Shown in pieces: positions 35,674 through 45,387 of a stretch of DNA of 60,514 nt. Made by a program: the position numbers and the translations under genes. The notes under the pieces are model-generated. The model saw only the letters and a program-made list of their open reading frames with translations, searched no databases and was not told the origin of the DNA. The first letter of the stretch is position 1; each line of letters begins with the position of its first letter. Source of the DNA: Candidatus Parendomicrobium reticulitermitis (GTDB lineage Bacteria; Elusimicrobiota; Endomicrobiia; Endomicrobiales; Endomicrobiaceae); NCBI GenBank assembly GCA_031287095.1, contig JAITTG010000094.1, positions 1 to 60,514 of the forward strand, read 5' to 3'.

Positions 35674-36471
35674 ATGGCAAATCCTAACTCAAATTTTATT
35701 GAATTTCAAAATACCGCCGTTATTCGCGGCGATAGAACTATTTTAGATATTGAGAACTTAGTAATAGGTTCAAATGAAAACACCGCTATCATAGGACCTA
35801 ATGGGTCTGGAAAATCCACCCTTATCAAACTCATCACTGCAAAAATCTACCCTTCTTGGACCGGCGATAATACCGTTTGTAAAATGTTTGGACAGAATCA
35901 ATGGAATGTCGCAGATTTGCGCTCTCAAATGGGCATAGTTACAAATGAACTTCAATATGATTTTCATAATGATATTACAGGACTTGAAACTATAATGTCG
36001 GGCTTTTTTGCAAGCATAGGCTTATTTACAAATCATAAAACGACAAAAGAAATGAGGCAAAAAGCGCAAGAGATATCTGAATTTCTTGAAATATCTCATC
36101 TAAACGACAAATATATAGACGCAATGTCGTCAGGCGAGGCGAGGCGGTTTTTGATAGCAAGAGCGCTTGTTCACAAACCGAAAGTTTTGGTTTTAGACGA
36201 GCCGTCTAACAGCCTTGATATAGCCTCTGTCATTAAATTTCACGCTACAATAAAGAAAATTTTAAATGCCGGGACGAGAGTAATTCTTGTGACTCATTTT
36301 ATTTCCGATATTATCCCGGAAATATCCCGCTTTGTTTTGCTAAAAGATGGAAAAATTTTTGCAGACGGAAGCAGAAAAGAAGTTTTTACAAGCGCAAATT
36401 TATCATCCTTATTCAATATGAAAGTTGAGTTAATAGAAAAAGACGGACTGGCGCAGATTGTTGTGAAATAA
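35674..36471 (+). CDS. ABC-type ATPase subunit (ModF/YlmA-like)
   Basis: The 265-aa protein is a single ABC ATPase domain: Walker A GPNGSGKST near 40-48, the signature MSSGEARRFLIARAL near 150, Walker B VLVLDEPSN and the switch VILVTHFISDIIPE. The helical region is typical of small stand-alone ATPases such as YlmA/ModF-like proteins. No permease gene is adjacent, so the transport partner, if any, is unknown. It is the first gene of the plus-strand run. Confidence 0.88.
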   Translation: MANPNSNFIEFQNTAVIRGDRTILDIENLVIGSNENTAIIGPNGSGKSTLIKLITAKIYPSWTGDNTVCKMFGQNQWNVADLRSQMGIVTNELQYDFHNDITGLETIMSGFFASIGLFTNHKTTKEMRQKAQEISEFLEISHLNDKYIDAMSSGEARRFLIARALVHKPKVLVLDEPSNSLDIASVIKFHATIKKILNAGTRVILVTHFISDIIPEISRFVLLKDGKIFADGSRKEVFTSANLSSLFNMKVELIEKDGLAQIVVK

Positions 36472-36569
36472 TTGTTTTCATAATTATTGCGGGCTTTGGT
36501 TTTGCCGCCCGCGTCTAACAAGAAGTCATTAATGCGTTCTGCGGCAAATAGAGATTTATCGGGAGACTT

Positions 36570-39128
36570 ATGAAAAAAATTTGGAAAATCATTTTAATTT
36601 TTGCGGGGCTTGCCATTTTTTTGGCGGCTTTGTATTTGCTTAGCAATCAATTAAAAACTATCAATCCGCAAGATATTAAAAACTCTTTGCAATCTATATC
36701 GGCGCATAAAATAGCGCTCGCAATGGCGCTTGCTTTGCTCTATTATCTGCTGCTGGGCGGTTATGACATAATCGCTTTTAAACATATCAATAATCAAGCG
36801 CCCATAAAACCAAAAGAAATTTTCTTTACTTGTTTTTTAAGCAATGCTATCGGTAATAATACCGGCTATTCTATGCTTTTTGGCGGATCATTGAGATATA
36901 GACTTTATTCAATATATAAACTCTCTATGATAGATGTGACAAAAGTTTTGTTCTTTTCTTCGGCTACTATATGGCTTGGACTTTTTGCGGCGGGCGGATT
37001 TATTTTTGTGATAGACCCGGTTTCGCTTGCCGGAGTCACAAAATACAATATCACAACAAGAAGCATCGGTTTTGTTTTTCTCGCAATCCTTTGCGCTTAT
37101 ACGCTTTTGAGCGCTTTAAATTTAAAGCCCATTACGATTTGTAAAAAAAGCATATCGTTTCCAAATATAAAAATAGCCGCCATGCAAATTTTGCTTGCCA
37201 CAGCGGATTGGATTACCGCCTCGCTTGCGCTTTTTGCGCTTATGCCTTTTGGAGAAATTCCTTATTTTGTTTTGTTGAAAGTTTTTCTTGTCGCTCAATT
37301 GCTTGGAATAATCAGCCAAGTTCCGGGAGGCATGGGAGTTTTTGAGACTGCAATTGCTATGCTTTTGCCAAATGCCGCCGCAAACCCGTCCGTCATAGGC
37401 GGATTGCTTGCGTATAGAGTGATTTTTTATTTTTTCCCTTTATCAATCGCTCTTTTGACGCTTGGCTTTTATGAAATTGCCAGGCTTATCAAAAAAGTCG
37501 ACGAAAAAACAAGAATGTTGGGCAAGGCTCTATCCTCAGTTATCGTTCAGATTTTAGCAATATCAACATTTTTAGCGGGTATGATAGCGGTGTTTTCCGC
37601 GTCCACGCCTTTTGATATTGTTCAGTTGAAAAAAATCCTCTCTTTAATTCCCGTTTGGCTTTTAAATTTATCCAATTTTGTTTTGAGCATTACGGCGGCG
37701 GGACTCTTTTTTATATCCCGCGCTTTGCAGCTTAGAGCAAAAAAAGCCCGCAAATGGGGTTTAATATTCACATTTTCCGCTATTGTTTTGTCTTTGGTTT
37801 TAGGCGAGCATCCAATACTGCTTATATATTTCATTCTATTGTTTGCCGCTTTGTTTGCTTCCAAAAAATATTTTTATAGAGAAAGAAGAATGTTAAATAT
37901 CCCGTTTGATATATTGTGGGTTTGCGCCATAGGCGGAATTTTCGCCGCGGCTGTATGGATAGGGTTCTTTGTAAATAAGCAAAATGTTTTAATGTGGATA
38001 GCAGACCCAAAAATCTTTATAGATATCCTTATGGACGACGGCGATGCTTCGCGCTTTTTGAGAACCGCTATCAGCATATCCGTTCTCTTTATAATAGTGG
38101 CTATAGAACAGATATTTAGAAAAATGTTTTATAAGCCCGCTCCTTTTGACAATAGCGATATTGAAAATATCATCAATCATTCAAATTATACTTATTCTTT
38201 AAACGCTTTGTCGGGAGACAAAAAATTTATCCTCTCTGATGATAAAGACGCTCTTATAATGTATGCGGCGGCGGGCAATAATTGGTTCGCTTTAAGCGAC
38301 CCAGTAGGCAACAGAGCGCAAAAAAGAGAGTTGATTTGGAAATTTAAAGAGGCGGCTGATGCGGCAAATATGCGTATTTCTCTTATCGGCATAGGGCATA
38401 AATATATAGACGCATATAGAGATATAGGGCTTGATATATTAACTATAGCTCAAGAAGCAAAAATTGTCTTAAAAAATTTTAAAGCCGTTGATTATTTTAA
38501 AAATTTGTCAGATTCTCTTGAAAAGCAAGGTTTTTCGCATCAAATAATGGAGCGCGGTTTTGCCGACTATAAGGACATATTTGCAAAGATCAATAATGAA
38601 TGGGAAAAAAATTCAAATTATATAAGCAGAAATTTTATCCCGGGCGATTATAATGAAGAGATTATAAAAAACTGCAGTTTCGCGATTTTAAAAAAGAACG
38701 GCGCGATATGCGGATTTTCAATTATAGACGCGGTCAAAAATAAATATGAAGCCTCTTGTAAAATCATGAGATTTGTCAATTGTCCCGACAATATTTTTGA
38801 ATATATGGTCTATAAAACAGTTTTGTGGGCAAAAGAAAAAGAATATACCCTTTTTGATTTAGGACTCGCTTACAGCAAAGACGATAAAAAAGAACCTTTC
38901 TTAAAATACTTTACCAAAATGTTTGCTTTAAGCGAATACCGCGGTCACGATTTTAAGGCTTTGCGGGATTTTAAAGAGAGATTTAATCCCGTTTGGAACA
39001 ATAAATATGCGGCTATACATTTTGACGAGCATATAATTATGTTTATAAAAAATTTCACAACCTTGATTTCTCCCGTCAGAGAAAAGAAAAATACAAGAAA
39101 ATTCTTTAAACGGTTTTTTGTCAGATGA
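36570..39128 (+). CDS. mprF: MprF-like bifunctional flippase and aminoacyl-phospholipid synthase
   Basis: The 852-aa protein has an N-terminal flippase half with about fourteen membrane segments (to about 520): FLSNAIGNNTGYSMLFGGSL near 90 and SQVPGGMGVFETAIAM near 250. A C-terminal cytoplasmic DUF2156/GNAT-like half follows (about 540-840): YSLNALSGDKKFILSDDKDA, GNNWFALSDPVG and FDLGLAYSK with a C-terminal FNPVWNNKYAA. MprF enzymes transfer lysine or alanine from tRNA to phosphatidylglycerol and flip the product, raising resistance to cationic peptides. The amino acid used cannot be told. It overlaps tilS (ATGA). Confidence 0.88.
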   Translation: MKKIWKIILIFAGLAIFLAALYLLSNQLKTINPQDIKNSLQSISAHKIALAMALALLYYLLLGGYDIIAFKHINNQAPIKPKEIFFTCFLSNAIGNNTGYSMLFGGSLRYRLYSIYKLSMIDVTKVLFFSSATIWLGLFAAGGFIFVIDPVSLAGVTKYNITTRSIGFVFLAILCAYTLLSALNLKPITICKKSISFPNIKIAAMQILLATADWITASLALFALMPFGEIPYFVLLKVFLVAQLLGIISQVPGGMGVFETAIAMLLPNAAANPSVIGGLLAYRVIFYFFPLSIALLTLGFYEIARLIKKVDEKTRMLGKALSSVIVQILAISTFLAGMIAVFSASTPFDIVQLKKILSLIPVWLLNLSNFVLSITAAGLFFISRALQLRAKKARKWGLIFTFSAIVLSLVLGEHPILLIYFILLFAALFASKKYFYRERRMLNIPFDILWVCAIGGIFAAAVWIGFFVNKQNVLMWIADPKIFIDILMDDGDASRFLRTAISISVLFIIVAIEQIFRKMFYKPAPFDNSDIENIINHSNYTYSLNALSGDKKFILSDDKDALIMYAAAGNNWFALSDPVGNRAQKRELIWKFKEAADAANMRISLIGIGHKYIDAYRDIGLDILTIAQEAKIVLKNFKAVDYFKNLSDSLEKQGFSHQIMERGFADYKDIFAKINNEWEKNSNYISRNFIPGDYNEEIIKNCSFAILKKNGAICGFSIIDAVKNKYEASCKIMRFVNCPDNIFEYMVYKTVLWAKEKEYTLFDLGLAYSKDDKKEPFLKYFTKMFALSEYRGHDFKALRDFKERFNPVWNNKYAAIHFDEHIIMFIKNFTTLISPVREKKNTRKFFKRFFVR

Positions 39129-40090
39129 AAACTATAGAATTATTCTATAAGAATACCGCCAAAAACAAACTTATCCAAAGCGGCGATAAAATCATAATAG
39201 CGGTGTCCGGCGGCGCCGATTCAATAAGTCTTGCTCATTTGCTTTGGCGGCTTTCAAAAAAAATAAATATATTTTTGACGATAGTCCATTTTGACCATGG
39301 TTTAAGGCTTGAAGCGGTAAAAGAAAAAAAACTTGTCAATCTTTTGTCTAACGCAATGCAAATCCCTTTTTATTTTCAAAAATTGTCCGTCAAAAAATAC
39401 GCTAAAAAATGCAAAATATCCATAGAAACGGCAGGAAGGGACTTGAGATATGCCGCATTGGAACAAATAGCAAAAGAAAAGAAATTCAACAAAATAGCGA
39501 CAGCCCATAATGCAAATGATAATGCCGAAACGGTTTTGATGTGGCTTTTAAGAGGCGGCGGAAATTTCAGCGGCATTCCTCAAAGAAGGCTTATCAATAA
39601 GAATCTTGAGATTATAAGACCTCTGCTGCCTATAAAAAGAAAACTGATAGACGAATATATAAAAGAGCAACAATTATCTTTTTGCACAGATAAATCAAAT
39701 TTTAGCGATGAGTTCACAAGAAATAAAATCAGACATGCCATTATCCCGCATATTGAAAAGATAAATAATAAAGCGATAGAGCATATTTTTGAAATAAGCA
39801 GGATACAATCATTAGAAGACGATTATATGAATGAAATTTGCGCAAAACTTATCGCTCAAAGCGTTAAAAAAAGCAAAAATAGCGTCATTCTTGATTTGAA
39901 TAGGTTTTTAGGATATAATGCCGCGCTTCGTTACAGAATCCTTAAAGAAGCGCTCCCCGAGAAAAAAAATAGTTATCAAATAAATTTTTTAATGGAAAAA
40001 ATCCTTTCTTTTGACAAAAGTCCGCATCAATTGTCTAATGATTGGGTTTTTAAATTGAATGATAAAAAGGCGGTTTTTAAGAGAAAATGA
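39125..40090 (+). CDS. tilS: tRNA(Ile)-lysidine synthetase
   Basis: TilS modifies C34 of the AUA-reading tRNA-Ile to lysidine. The ATP-PPase P-loop is SGGADS at 28-33, followed by TIVHFDHGLR and ETAGRDLRYAALEQIAKEKK, then IATAHNANDNAETVLMWLLRGGG. The 321-aa length matches the shorter form with the TilS substrate-binding domain. It overlaps both mprF and hpt by ATGA; the tilS-hpt-ftsH order is widespread in bacteria. Confidence 0.95.
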   Translation: MKTIELFYKNTAKNKLIQSGDKIIIAVSGGADSISLAHLLWRLSKKINIFLTIVHFDHGLRLEAVKEKKLVNLLSNAMQIPFYFQKLSVKKYAKKCKISIETAGRDLRYAALEQIAKEKKFNKIATAHNANDNAETVLMWLLRGGGNFSGIPQRRLINKNLEIIRPLLPIKRKLIDEYIKEQQLSFCTDKSNFSDEFTRNKIRHAIIPHIEKINNKAIEHIFEISRIQSLEDDYMNEICAKLIAQSVKKSKNSVILDLNRFLGYNAALRYRILKEALPEKKNSYQINFLMEKILSFDKSPHQLSNDWVFKLNDKKAVFKRK

Positions 40091-40620
40091 CAGAAAATAA
40101 GCATACGGTAAAAATTTTGTTGACCGAAGAACAAATCAATAAAAGAATAATGGAAGTTTCCCTTCAAATTCAAAGAGATTTTTCAGACAAAGACCCTCTG
40201 ATAATTTCAATTCTCAAAGGCAGCTTTATTTTCTCCTCAGACCTCATAAGGCATTTAAACCCTCTATATAAAATAGATTTTATCGTGGCAAAGTCTTATA
40301 TAGGAACGGAGTCAAGCGGCTCTGTAAAAATTATCGCCGATGTAAAAAGTGAAATTAAGGGCAAAGATATTTTATTTATTGACGATATTGCAGACACGGG
40401 AGTCACAACAAGCTTTTTAAGAAAAGAGTTTTTAAGCAGAGGCGCAAAAAGCGTAAAAGTGTGCGTCTTACTAAATAAGCAGAGCAGAAGATTTGTGGAC
40501 ACTATCGTAGAATACAGTTGTTTTGATATACCCAATGAATTTGTCGTTGGATACGGGCTTGACTACAACGATTTATACAGAGGTTTGCCCTATGTTGGGA
40601 TTTTATCGCAAGAAAAATAA
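40087..40620 (+). CDS. hpt: Hypoxanthine phosphoribosyltransferase
   Basis: This purine-salvage enzyme makes IMP or GMP from PRPP. The 177-aa protein carries the PRPP-binding motif ILFIDDIADTGVT near residues 94-106, the N-terminal LLTEEQINKRIMEV, ILKGSFIFSSDLIR and the C-terminal FVVGYGLDYNDLYRGLPYVG. Normal length for the family. Coupled to tilS and 25 bp ahead of ftsH. Confidence 0.95.
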   Translation: MTENKHTVKILLTEEQINKRIMEVSLQIQRDFSDKDPLIISILKGSFIFSSDLIRHLNPLYKIDFIVAKSYIGTESSGSVKIIADVKSEIKGKDILFIDDIADTGVTTSFLRKEFLSRGAKSVKVCVLLNKQSRRFVDTIVEYSCFDIPNEFVVGYGLDYNDLYRGLPYVGILSQEK

Positions 40621-40645
40621 TGAAAAATAAAAAAGAGAGGACAAT

Positions 40646-42469
40646 ATGAAAGAAAAAATGCCGAAAAACCCATGGTTTATATTCTTTTGGATAAGTTTAT
40701 TTATAATCATTTTTATGCTTATGAATTCAACAAGACAAAAGGCGCAGGAAGTTGAATTGGACTATTCTCAATTTAAACAAAATATAAAAGCGGGAATGAT
40801 TTCAATGGTAGAGGTCGCGCCGGAAATCATCAAAGGACAATTTAAAAATGAAAAAGGCGAATTGCTGAAATTTAAGACCAAACCTATGAACGACCCGAAC
40901 CTTGTAAAAGATTTGGAAGAAAACAATGTTCCGAAATTTAACGGCGTAGAAAAAAGTTGGTTGACTTCTTTCTTGCTCAGTTGGGGACCTATTATTCTTC
41001 TGTTGCTATTTTGGTTTTGGATGATGCGCGGGATGATGGGCGGCGGAAAACAAGCGATGGCTTTCGGAAAATCAAAAGCAAAAGCCGCAAATCCTAATCA
41101 AACGAAAGTGACTTTTAAAGATGTCGCGGGCTGCGCGGAAGCGAAAGAAGAATTGCAAGAAATTGTCGCTTTCTTAAAAGATCCCGCCAAATTTCAAAAA
41201 CTCGGAGGCAAAATTCCAAAAGGGGTTTTGTTGTTTGGCGCTCCGGGAACGGGCAAAACGCTTCTTGCAAAGGCTGTGGCTGGAGAAGCGGGCGTGCCGT
41301 TTTTTTCCGCAAGCGGCTCTGAGTTTGTAGAAATGTTTGTAGGGGTGGGCGCTTCAAGGGTAAGAGACTTATTTGAACAAGGACGCAAAAACGCTCCGTC
41401 TCTTCTTTTTATAGACGAAATAGACGCGGTCGGAAGACATAGATTTGCAGGCATAGGCGGCGGACATGACGAAAGAGAGCAAACTTTAAATCAAATGCTT
41501 GTTGAGATGGACGGATTTGACACAAAAGAAGGCGTGATTTTAATCGCCGCTACAAATAGACCCGATGTTTTAGACCCCGCTCTTTTGCGTCCCGGCAGAT
41601 TTGATAGACAGATAGTGGTGCCAAATCCCGCTCTTAGCGACAGAAAAGAGATTTTGGATGTTCATGCAAAAAATATAAAAATAGACGCCGAAGTTAATTT
41701 ACAAGTGATTGCAAAAAGAACGCCCGGCTTTGTGGGCGCAGATTTAGCAAATATAGTAAATGAAGCGGCTTTGCTTGCGGCAAGAAAAGACCAAACAAGC
41801 GCGAATATGAAAAATTTTGAAGAGGCAATAGACAGAGTTATGGCGGGACCAGCGCGCAAATCCATTGTAAGCACTCCGGACGAACTCAAAAAAATCGCTT
41901 ATCATGAATCGGGACATACCATAGTTGCAAAAATGCTGCCCAAAGCAGACCCTGTTCATAAAGTTTCAATAATACCGCGCGGGCAAGCCCTTGGTCTTAC
42001 TTGGCAACTTCCCGACGGCGAAAAACATCTCACTACAAAAGAAGAGGCTATGGATAAAATAGCCGTGCTTTTTGGCGGAAGAGCGGCTGAACAAATAGTA
42101 TTTAACGAGCTTTCAACAGGCGCGTCAAATGATATTTCTCAAGCGACAAAACTCGCGACAAAAATGGTCACAACTTTCGGTATGAGCGACAAAATCGGAC
42201 CAATATCATTAGACAAAGACAGCGGGGGAGAAGTTTTCTTGGGAAGAGATATATCAAAAAATTCTCATCTTTCTGAAAAGATGTCCGAACTTGTGGACAT
42301 AGAAATCAAAAAAATTATAGACGACGGACTTAAAACCGCTATGGCTATTTTAAAGAAACACAAAAAAATAATGGACGATATGGTAGCCCAACTTTTGAAA
42401 AAAGAAACTCTTGATTCCGACGAAATAGAAACCATAGTAAAAGGTCGTTTAGAACCTGTTGCGGGATAG
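40646..42469 (+). CDS. ftsH: Membrane AAA+ zinc metalloprotease FtsH
   Basis: FtsH degrades membrane and regulatory proteins at the inner membrane. The 607-aa protein has membrane helices at about 9-26 and 108-128, Walker A GAPGTGKT at 198-205, [14 protein letters not shown], and the second-region-of-homology string [20 protein letters not shown]. The zinc site is HESGH at 420-424, with H420, H424 and a downstream acidic ligand. All catalytic features are present. The ribosome site GAGAGGA precedes the start. It ends the tilS-hpt-ftsH group before a repeat-rich gap. Confidence 0.97.
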   Translation: MKEKMPKNPWFIFFWISLFIIIFMLMNSTRQKAQEVELDYSQFKQNIKAGMISMVEVAPEIIKGQFKNEKGELLKFKTKPMNDPNLVKDLEENNVPKFNGVEKSWLTSFLLSWGPIILLLLFWFWMMRGMMGGGKQAMAFGKSKAKAANPNQTKVTFKDVAGCAEAKEELQEIVAFLKDPAKFQKLGGKIPKGVLLFGAPGTGKTLLAKAVAGEAGVPFFSASGSEFVEMFVGVGASRVRDLFEQGRKNAPSLLFIDEIDAVGRHRFAGIGGGHDEREQTLNQMLVEMDGFDTKEGVILIAATNRPDVLDPALLRPGRFDRQIVVPNPALSDRKEILDVHAKNIKIDAEVNLQVIAKRTPGFVGADLANIVNEAALLAARKDQTSANMKNFEEAIDRVMAGPARKSIVSTPDELKKIAYHESGHTIVAKMLPKADPVHKVSIIPRGQALGLTWQLPDGEKHLTTKEEAMDKIAVLFGGRAAEQIVFNELSTGASNDISQATKLATKMVTTFGMSDKIGPISLDKDSGGEVFLGRDISKNSHLSEKMSELVDIEIKKIIDDGLKTAMAILKKHKKIMDDMVAQLLKKETLDSDEIETIVKGRLEPVAG

Positions 42470-42471
42470 TA

Positions 42472-42680
42472 TCGCCGTCATTGCAGGTCTTGTCTTGTTT
42501 TGTCATTGCGGAGTTTGATTTTGTCATCGCAATCTCCGGCGTTTGCCTTAAAACGCTTTGCGGGGAGATTGCGGGTCAAGCCCGCAATGACGGCACAGAC
42601 GCAGGTCAAACCCGCGCAATGATGCATCAAGTCCGCAACTGCGTAGACACAGGTAAAGCCCGCGCAATGACGCACAAAGG
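42472..42680. repeat. Cluster of dispersed palindromic repeats between ftsH and folE
   Basis: At least four copies or part copies of the core lie here: GCCGTCATTGCAGGTCTTG, the full palindrome TGCGGGTCAAGCCCGCAATG near 42569-42588, CAGGTCAAACCCGCGCAATG and AGGTAAAGCCCGCGCAATGA. Another piece, GTTTGCCTTAAAACGCTTTG, matches the long elements at 12281, 24269 and 30201. No gene; short ORFs across it are translations of the repeat. Confidence 0.8.
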
Positions 42681-42689
42681 AATAATAAA

Positions 42690-43256
42690 ATGAAATTTGA
42701 CGAAAAGAAAGCCCAAAAAGCGATAAAACTTTTGCTTGAATCTTTTGGGGAGGATTTGAATAGAGAAGGCTTGAAAAGAACTCCTCAAAGAGCGGCTCAG
42801 TTTTATAAAGAAGCGCTCATAGGCAATAGCATCAATCCTTTAAAATACGCCAAATCAAGTTATGCTACGGAAAATTATGAGGAGATTGTTCTTTTAAAAG
42901 ATATTTCTTTTTGCTCTATATGCGAACATCATCTTTTGCCTTTTTACGGCAAAGCCCATATAGCCTATATACCAAAAAAAGACAAAATAATCGGAATTTC
43001 AAAACTCATAAGACTCATAGAAGTTTTTGCAAATAGACTCCAATTGCAAGAGAGATTATCAAAACAAATAGCCGATACTGTGATGCAGGCTATAGAGCCT
43101 CAAGGCGTAATGGTTGTTTTAGAAGCGCAACATCTCTGTATGACTATAAGAGGCGTAAAAAAACCAGAAACAAAAGTAATTACTTCGGCTATGCGCGGCA
43201 TATTTTTAAAAGACGCCCGCACCCGGGCTGAAGCCGCCGCTCTTTTAAGAGGTTAA
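42690..43256 (+). CDS. folE: GTP cyclohydrolase I
   Basis: FolE converts GTP to dihydroneopterin triphosphate, the first step of folate synthesis. The 188-aa protein has the zinc ligands C78 and H81 in CEHHLLPFYGKAH and C150 in EAQHLCMTIRGV, plus EGLKRTPQRAA at the start and KPETKVITSAMRGIF near the end. The pathway partner folP follows after one base. The start has AAAGGAA in front. Confidence 0.97.
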   Translation: MKFDEKKAQKAIKLLLESFGEDLNREGLKRTPQRAAQFYKEALIGNSINPLKYAKSSYATENYEEIVLLKDISFCSICEHHLLPFYGKAHIAYIPKKDKIIGISKLIRLIEVFANRLQLQERLSKQIADTVMQAIEPQGVMVVLEAQHLCMTIRGVKKPETKVITSAMRGIFLKDARTRAEAAALLRG

Positions 43257-43257
43257 T

Positions 43258-44415
43258 ATGCTGCTCAGAAAAGCGGTCATAACTAACTTTGACGGCGCCG
43301 CCAGACTTGTTTCAAATACTAAAGCAATGCCTTTCGTTCACAAATCGCTTGCAAAAAAAGGTTTATTAGAAACAATAATAATTGAAAAAATTGACAATAG
43401 AGCCGCTGCGATTTTAAAACAAGAGGCTCTTTCTTGCGGAGCGGACTTAGCGGTAAGCGATGATATAAGCAGGTTTAAAAAAGGTTTGTCCGACGCCGTT
43501 CTTTTTGCAAATATCAAGCAAATTGAAATTCTTTCAAGCAAATTGATTTTGCAGCCTTTCGGATTAAAAGATATTGCCGTCAATTTAAAAGATTTTATTA
43601 AAGACTGCATACAAGAAAAGATTTTCAGATATAAAGATAAAACTTTGAGATTTGACAAGCCCGCAGTAATGGGCATAGTAAATGTTGACCCAAATTCTTT
43701 TTCCGGCGACGGTCTTACAGACCCAGACAAAGCGGCAAAACAGGCGGCGGAATTTGAGAGGCTTGGAGCGCGAATCATAGATTTGGGAGCAGAATCTTCA
43801 AGACCCGGGGTCAAACTCATAGATTATAAGATTGAAATAAAACGATTAATCCCCTCCTTAAAAAAGATAAGAAAAACAGTAAAAATTCCGATTTCCATTG
43901 ACACATACAAATACGAAACGGCAAAAGCGGCTCTTGATGAAGGCGCAGATATTATAAATGATATTTTTGCCTTACAAGTAGGAAAAGAAAAACTCGGCAA
44001 ACTCATAGCAAAAACCAAAGCGGGCTTAATTCTTATGCACTCTAAAGGCAAACCTTTGACTATGCAAAAGAATCCCTCCTACAAAAATTGCATAAGCGAA
44101 GTTTATGAGTTTTTGTCTGAAAGAAAAAAATATGCTTTAAATTTCGGTATAGATGAAGATTTCATCTCGGTTGACCCCGGCATAGGTTTTGGAAAACAAG
44201 TTGAGCATAATATGGAATTAATTAATAATTTCAGCGTTTTTTCCCCGCTTGGCGCAATTACCGCCGGAGTGTCAAGAAAGAATTTCGTCCGAACTCTATG
44301 CGGAGCGGACAAAATATATTTTATAGCGGCTAATTTCTTATCTGTATTGAAAGGCGCTCATATAGTCAGAGTTCACGATGTTAAAGAAACTATAAATGTT
44401 TTAAAACTAATATAA
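43258..44415 (+). CDS. folP: Dihydropteroate synthase with an N-terminal extension
   Basis: FolP joins 4-aminobenzoate to the pterin in folate synthesis. The TIM-barrel domain starts near residue 135: PAVMGIVNVDPNSFSGDGL, GAESSRPG, ISIDTYKYETAKAAL, INDIFAL, VDPGIGFGKQVEHN and IVRVHDV. The first 130 residues are an extra domain seen in some archaeal and bacterial DHPS proteins, of unclear function. The usual MHMRGxP loop is MHSKGKP here. Gap of one base after folE. Confidence 0.92.
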   Translation: MLLRKAVITNFDGAARLVSNTKAMPFVHKSLAKKGLLETIIIEKIDNRAAAILKQEALSCGADLAVSDDISRFKKGLSDAVLFANIKQIEILSSKLILQPFGLKDIAVNLKDFIKDCIQEKIFRYKDKTLRFDKPAVMGIVNVDPNSFSGDGLTDPDKAAKQAAEFERLGARIIDLGAESSRPGVKLIDYKIEIKRLIPSLKKIRKTVKIPISIDTYKYETAKAALDEGADIINDIFALQVGKEKLGKLIAKTKAGLILMHSKGKPLTMQKNPSYKNCISEVYEFLSERKKYALNFGIDEDFISVDPGIGFGKQVEHNMELINNFSVFSPLGAITAGVSRKNFVRTLCGADKIYFIAANFLSVLKGAHIVRVHDVKETINVLKLI

Positions 44416-44429
44416 GGAATGTCTATACC

Positions 44430-44466
44430 GCCGTTGCGGGCTTGACCCGCAATGACGGACGCAAAA
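44430..44466. repeat. Dispersed repeat copy between folP and cdaA
   Basis: TTGCGGGCTTGACCCGCAAT followed by GACGGACGCAAAA. This is the closest match in the window to the sequence embedded in glmM at 45889-45918. Confidence 0.75.
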
Positions 44467-44510
44467 TACCTCAAGCGATAATATAGACGACAAAAGGAGA
44501 CAAAACAAAA

Positions 44511-45293
44511 ATGGAAGCATGGAATGTTTTTTTAAATATTTATAATTTATATATATCAAATGCTTTAGACATTTTAGTTCTCACTTATGTTTTTTACCGT
44601 ATTATACTCATTATCAGAGGCACAAGAGCTATGCAGATAGCTATCGGCATACTCATCTTGCTTGTCTTTACCGTAATAGTTAGAGATGTCTTTCATTTGA
44701 GAGCGACAACTTGGCTTTTAAATAATGTTTGGATTGCCGCTATCTTAATTCTTGCTATCGTTTTTCAAACTGAAATCAGAAATCTTTTGGCAAAACTTGG
44801 AGGCAATATTTGGTTATTGACAAACAGCGCCAATATGCAAGATGAATTGATAGACAGCGTTATAGGATGCGTAAAAGCCTGCGCTCCTACAAAAACAGGC
44901 GTTTTAATCGCTATAGAAAATGAATTTGGTTTAAAAAATCTTACGGAAACAGGCGTGATTTTAGACGCTATGTTGTCTGAAGAATTATTGCTCTCAATTT
45001 TTAAAGACAAGAACGCTCCTCTTCATGACGGCGCGGTAATTATCAGCGCAAATAAAATTTATGCCGCAGGCTGCGTTTTGCCTTTGAGCAATAATGTGGA
45101 AGTAAAACTATTCGGCACAAGGCATAGAGCCGCGCTTGGACTTAGCGAGAATACCGACGCTTTAGTCATTGTGGTTTCAGAAGAGAGCGGAAAAATATCT
45201 GCGGCTTATGATTCTCAATTGTTTAGCGATGTATCCATAGAAGAGTTGACCGAAATTTTAAAAACAAAAGGAACCGTTCTAAAAACAAAATGA
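44511..45293 (+). CDS. cdaA: Membrane diadenylate cyclase CdaA
   Basis: CdaA makes cyclic di-AMP from two ATP. The 260-aa protein has three N-terminal membrane helices (about 18-36, 41-60, 67-86) and a DAC domain with DGA at 173-175 (LHDGAVIIS) and RHR at 204-206 (FGTRHRAALGLSE). Both active-site motifs are intact. It heads the conserved cluster cdaA-ybbR-glmM, in which YbbR (CdaR) and GlmM normally regulate the cyclase. Here YbbR is reduced to an anchor peptide. AAAGGAG lies 14 bp before the ATG. Confidence 0.95.
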   Translation: MEAWNVFLNIYNLYISNALDILVLTYVFYRIILIIRGTRAMQIAIGILILLVFTVIVRDVFHLRATTWLLNNVWIAAILILAIVFQTEIRNLLAKLGGNIWLLTNSANMQDELIDSVIGCVKACAPTKTGVLIAIENEFGLKNLTETGVILDAMLSEELLLSIFKDKNAPLHDGAVIISANKIYAAGCVLPLSNNVEVKLFGTRHRAALGLSENTDALVIVVSEESGKISAAYDSQLFSDVSIEELTEILKTKGTVLKTK

Positions 45294-45385
45294 AAAAATT
45301 AATTGCAAAAATCAAAGAGAATTGGCATTTAAAACTTATGGCTTTCGGGCTTGCCATAGTGGTATGGCTTATGGCGCAAAGGTAA
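45290..45385 (+). CDS. 31-codon YbbR/CdaR remnant: membrane anchor only
   Basis: Between cdaA and glmM, where ybbR (cdaR) normally sits, an ATG overlapping the cdaA stop (ATGA) opens a 31-codon frame ending at TAA. The peptide has a basic start (KKLIAKIKENWHLKL) and a hydrophobic helix (MAFGLAIVVWLMAQR). This is just how YbbR proteins begin before their first periplasmic domain. No YbbR domains follow. It could be a functional single-span peptide that still binds CdaA, or a decayed gene whose anchor survives. The frame is too short for standard gene finding. Confidence 0.65.
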   Translation: MKKLIAKIKENWHLKLMAFGLAIVVWLMAQR

Positions 45386-45387
45386 AT

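Noticed and set aside
42481-42693. Open frame of 70 codons between ftsH and folE
   Set aside because: It translates the dispersed repeat cluster (GEIAGQARNDG-type peptide) and has no ribosome site.
45322-45387. Longer N-terminus for GlmM starting at 45322
   Set aside because: It runs out of frame through the YbbR-like peptide; the ATG at 45388 gives the standard ALFGTDGIRG start.
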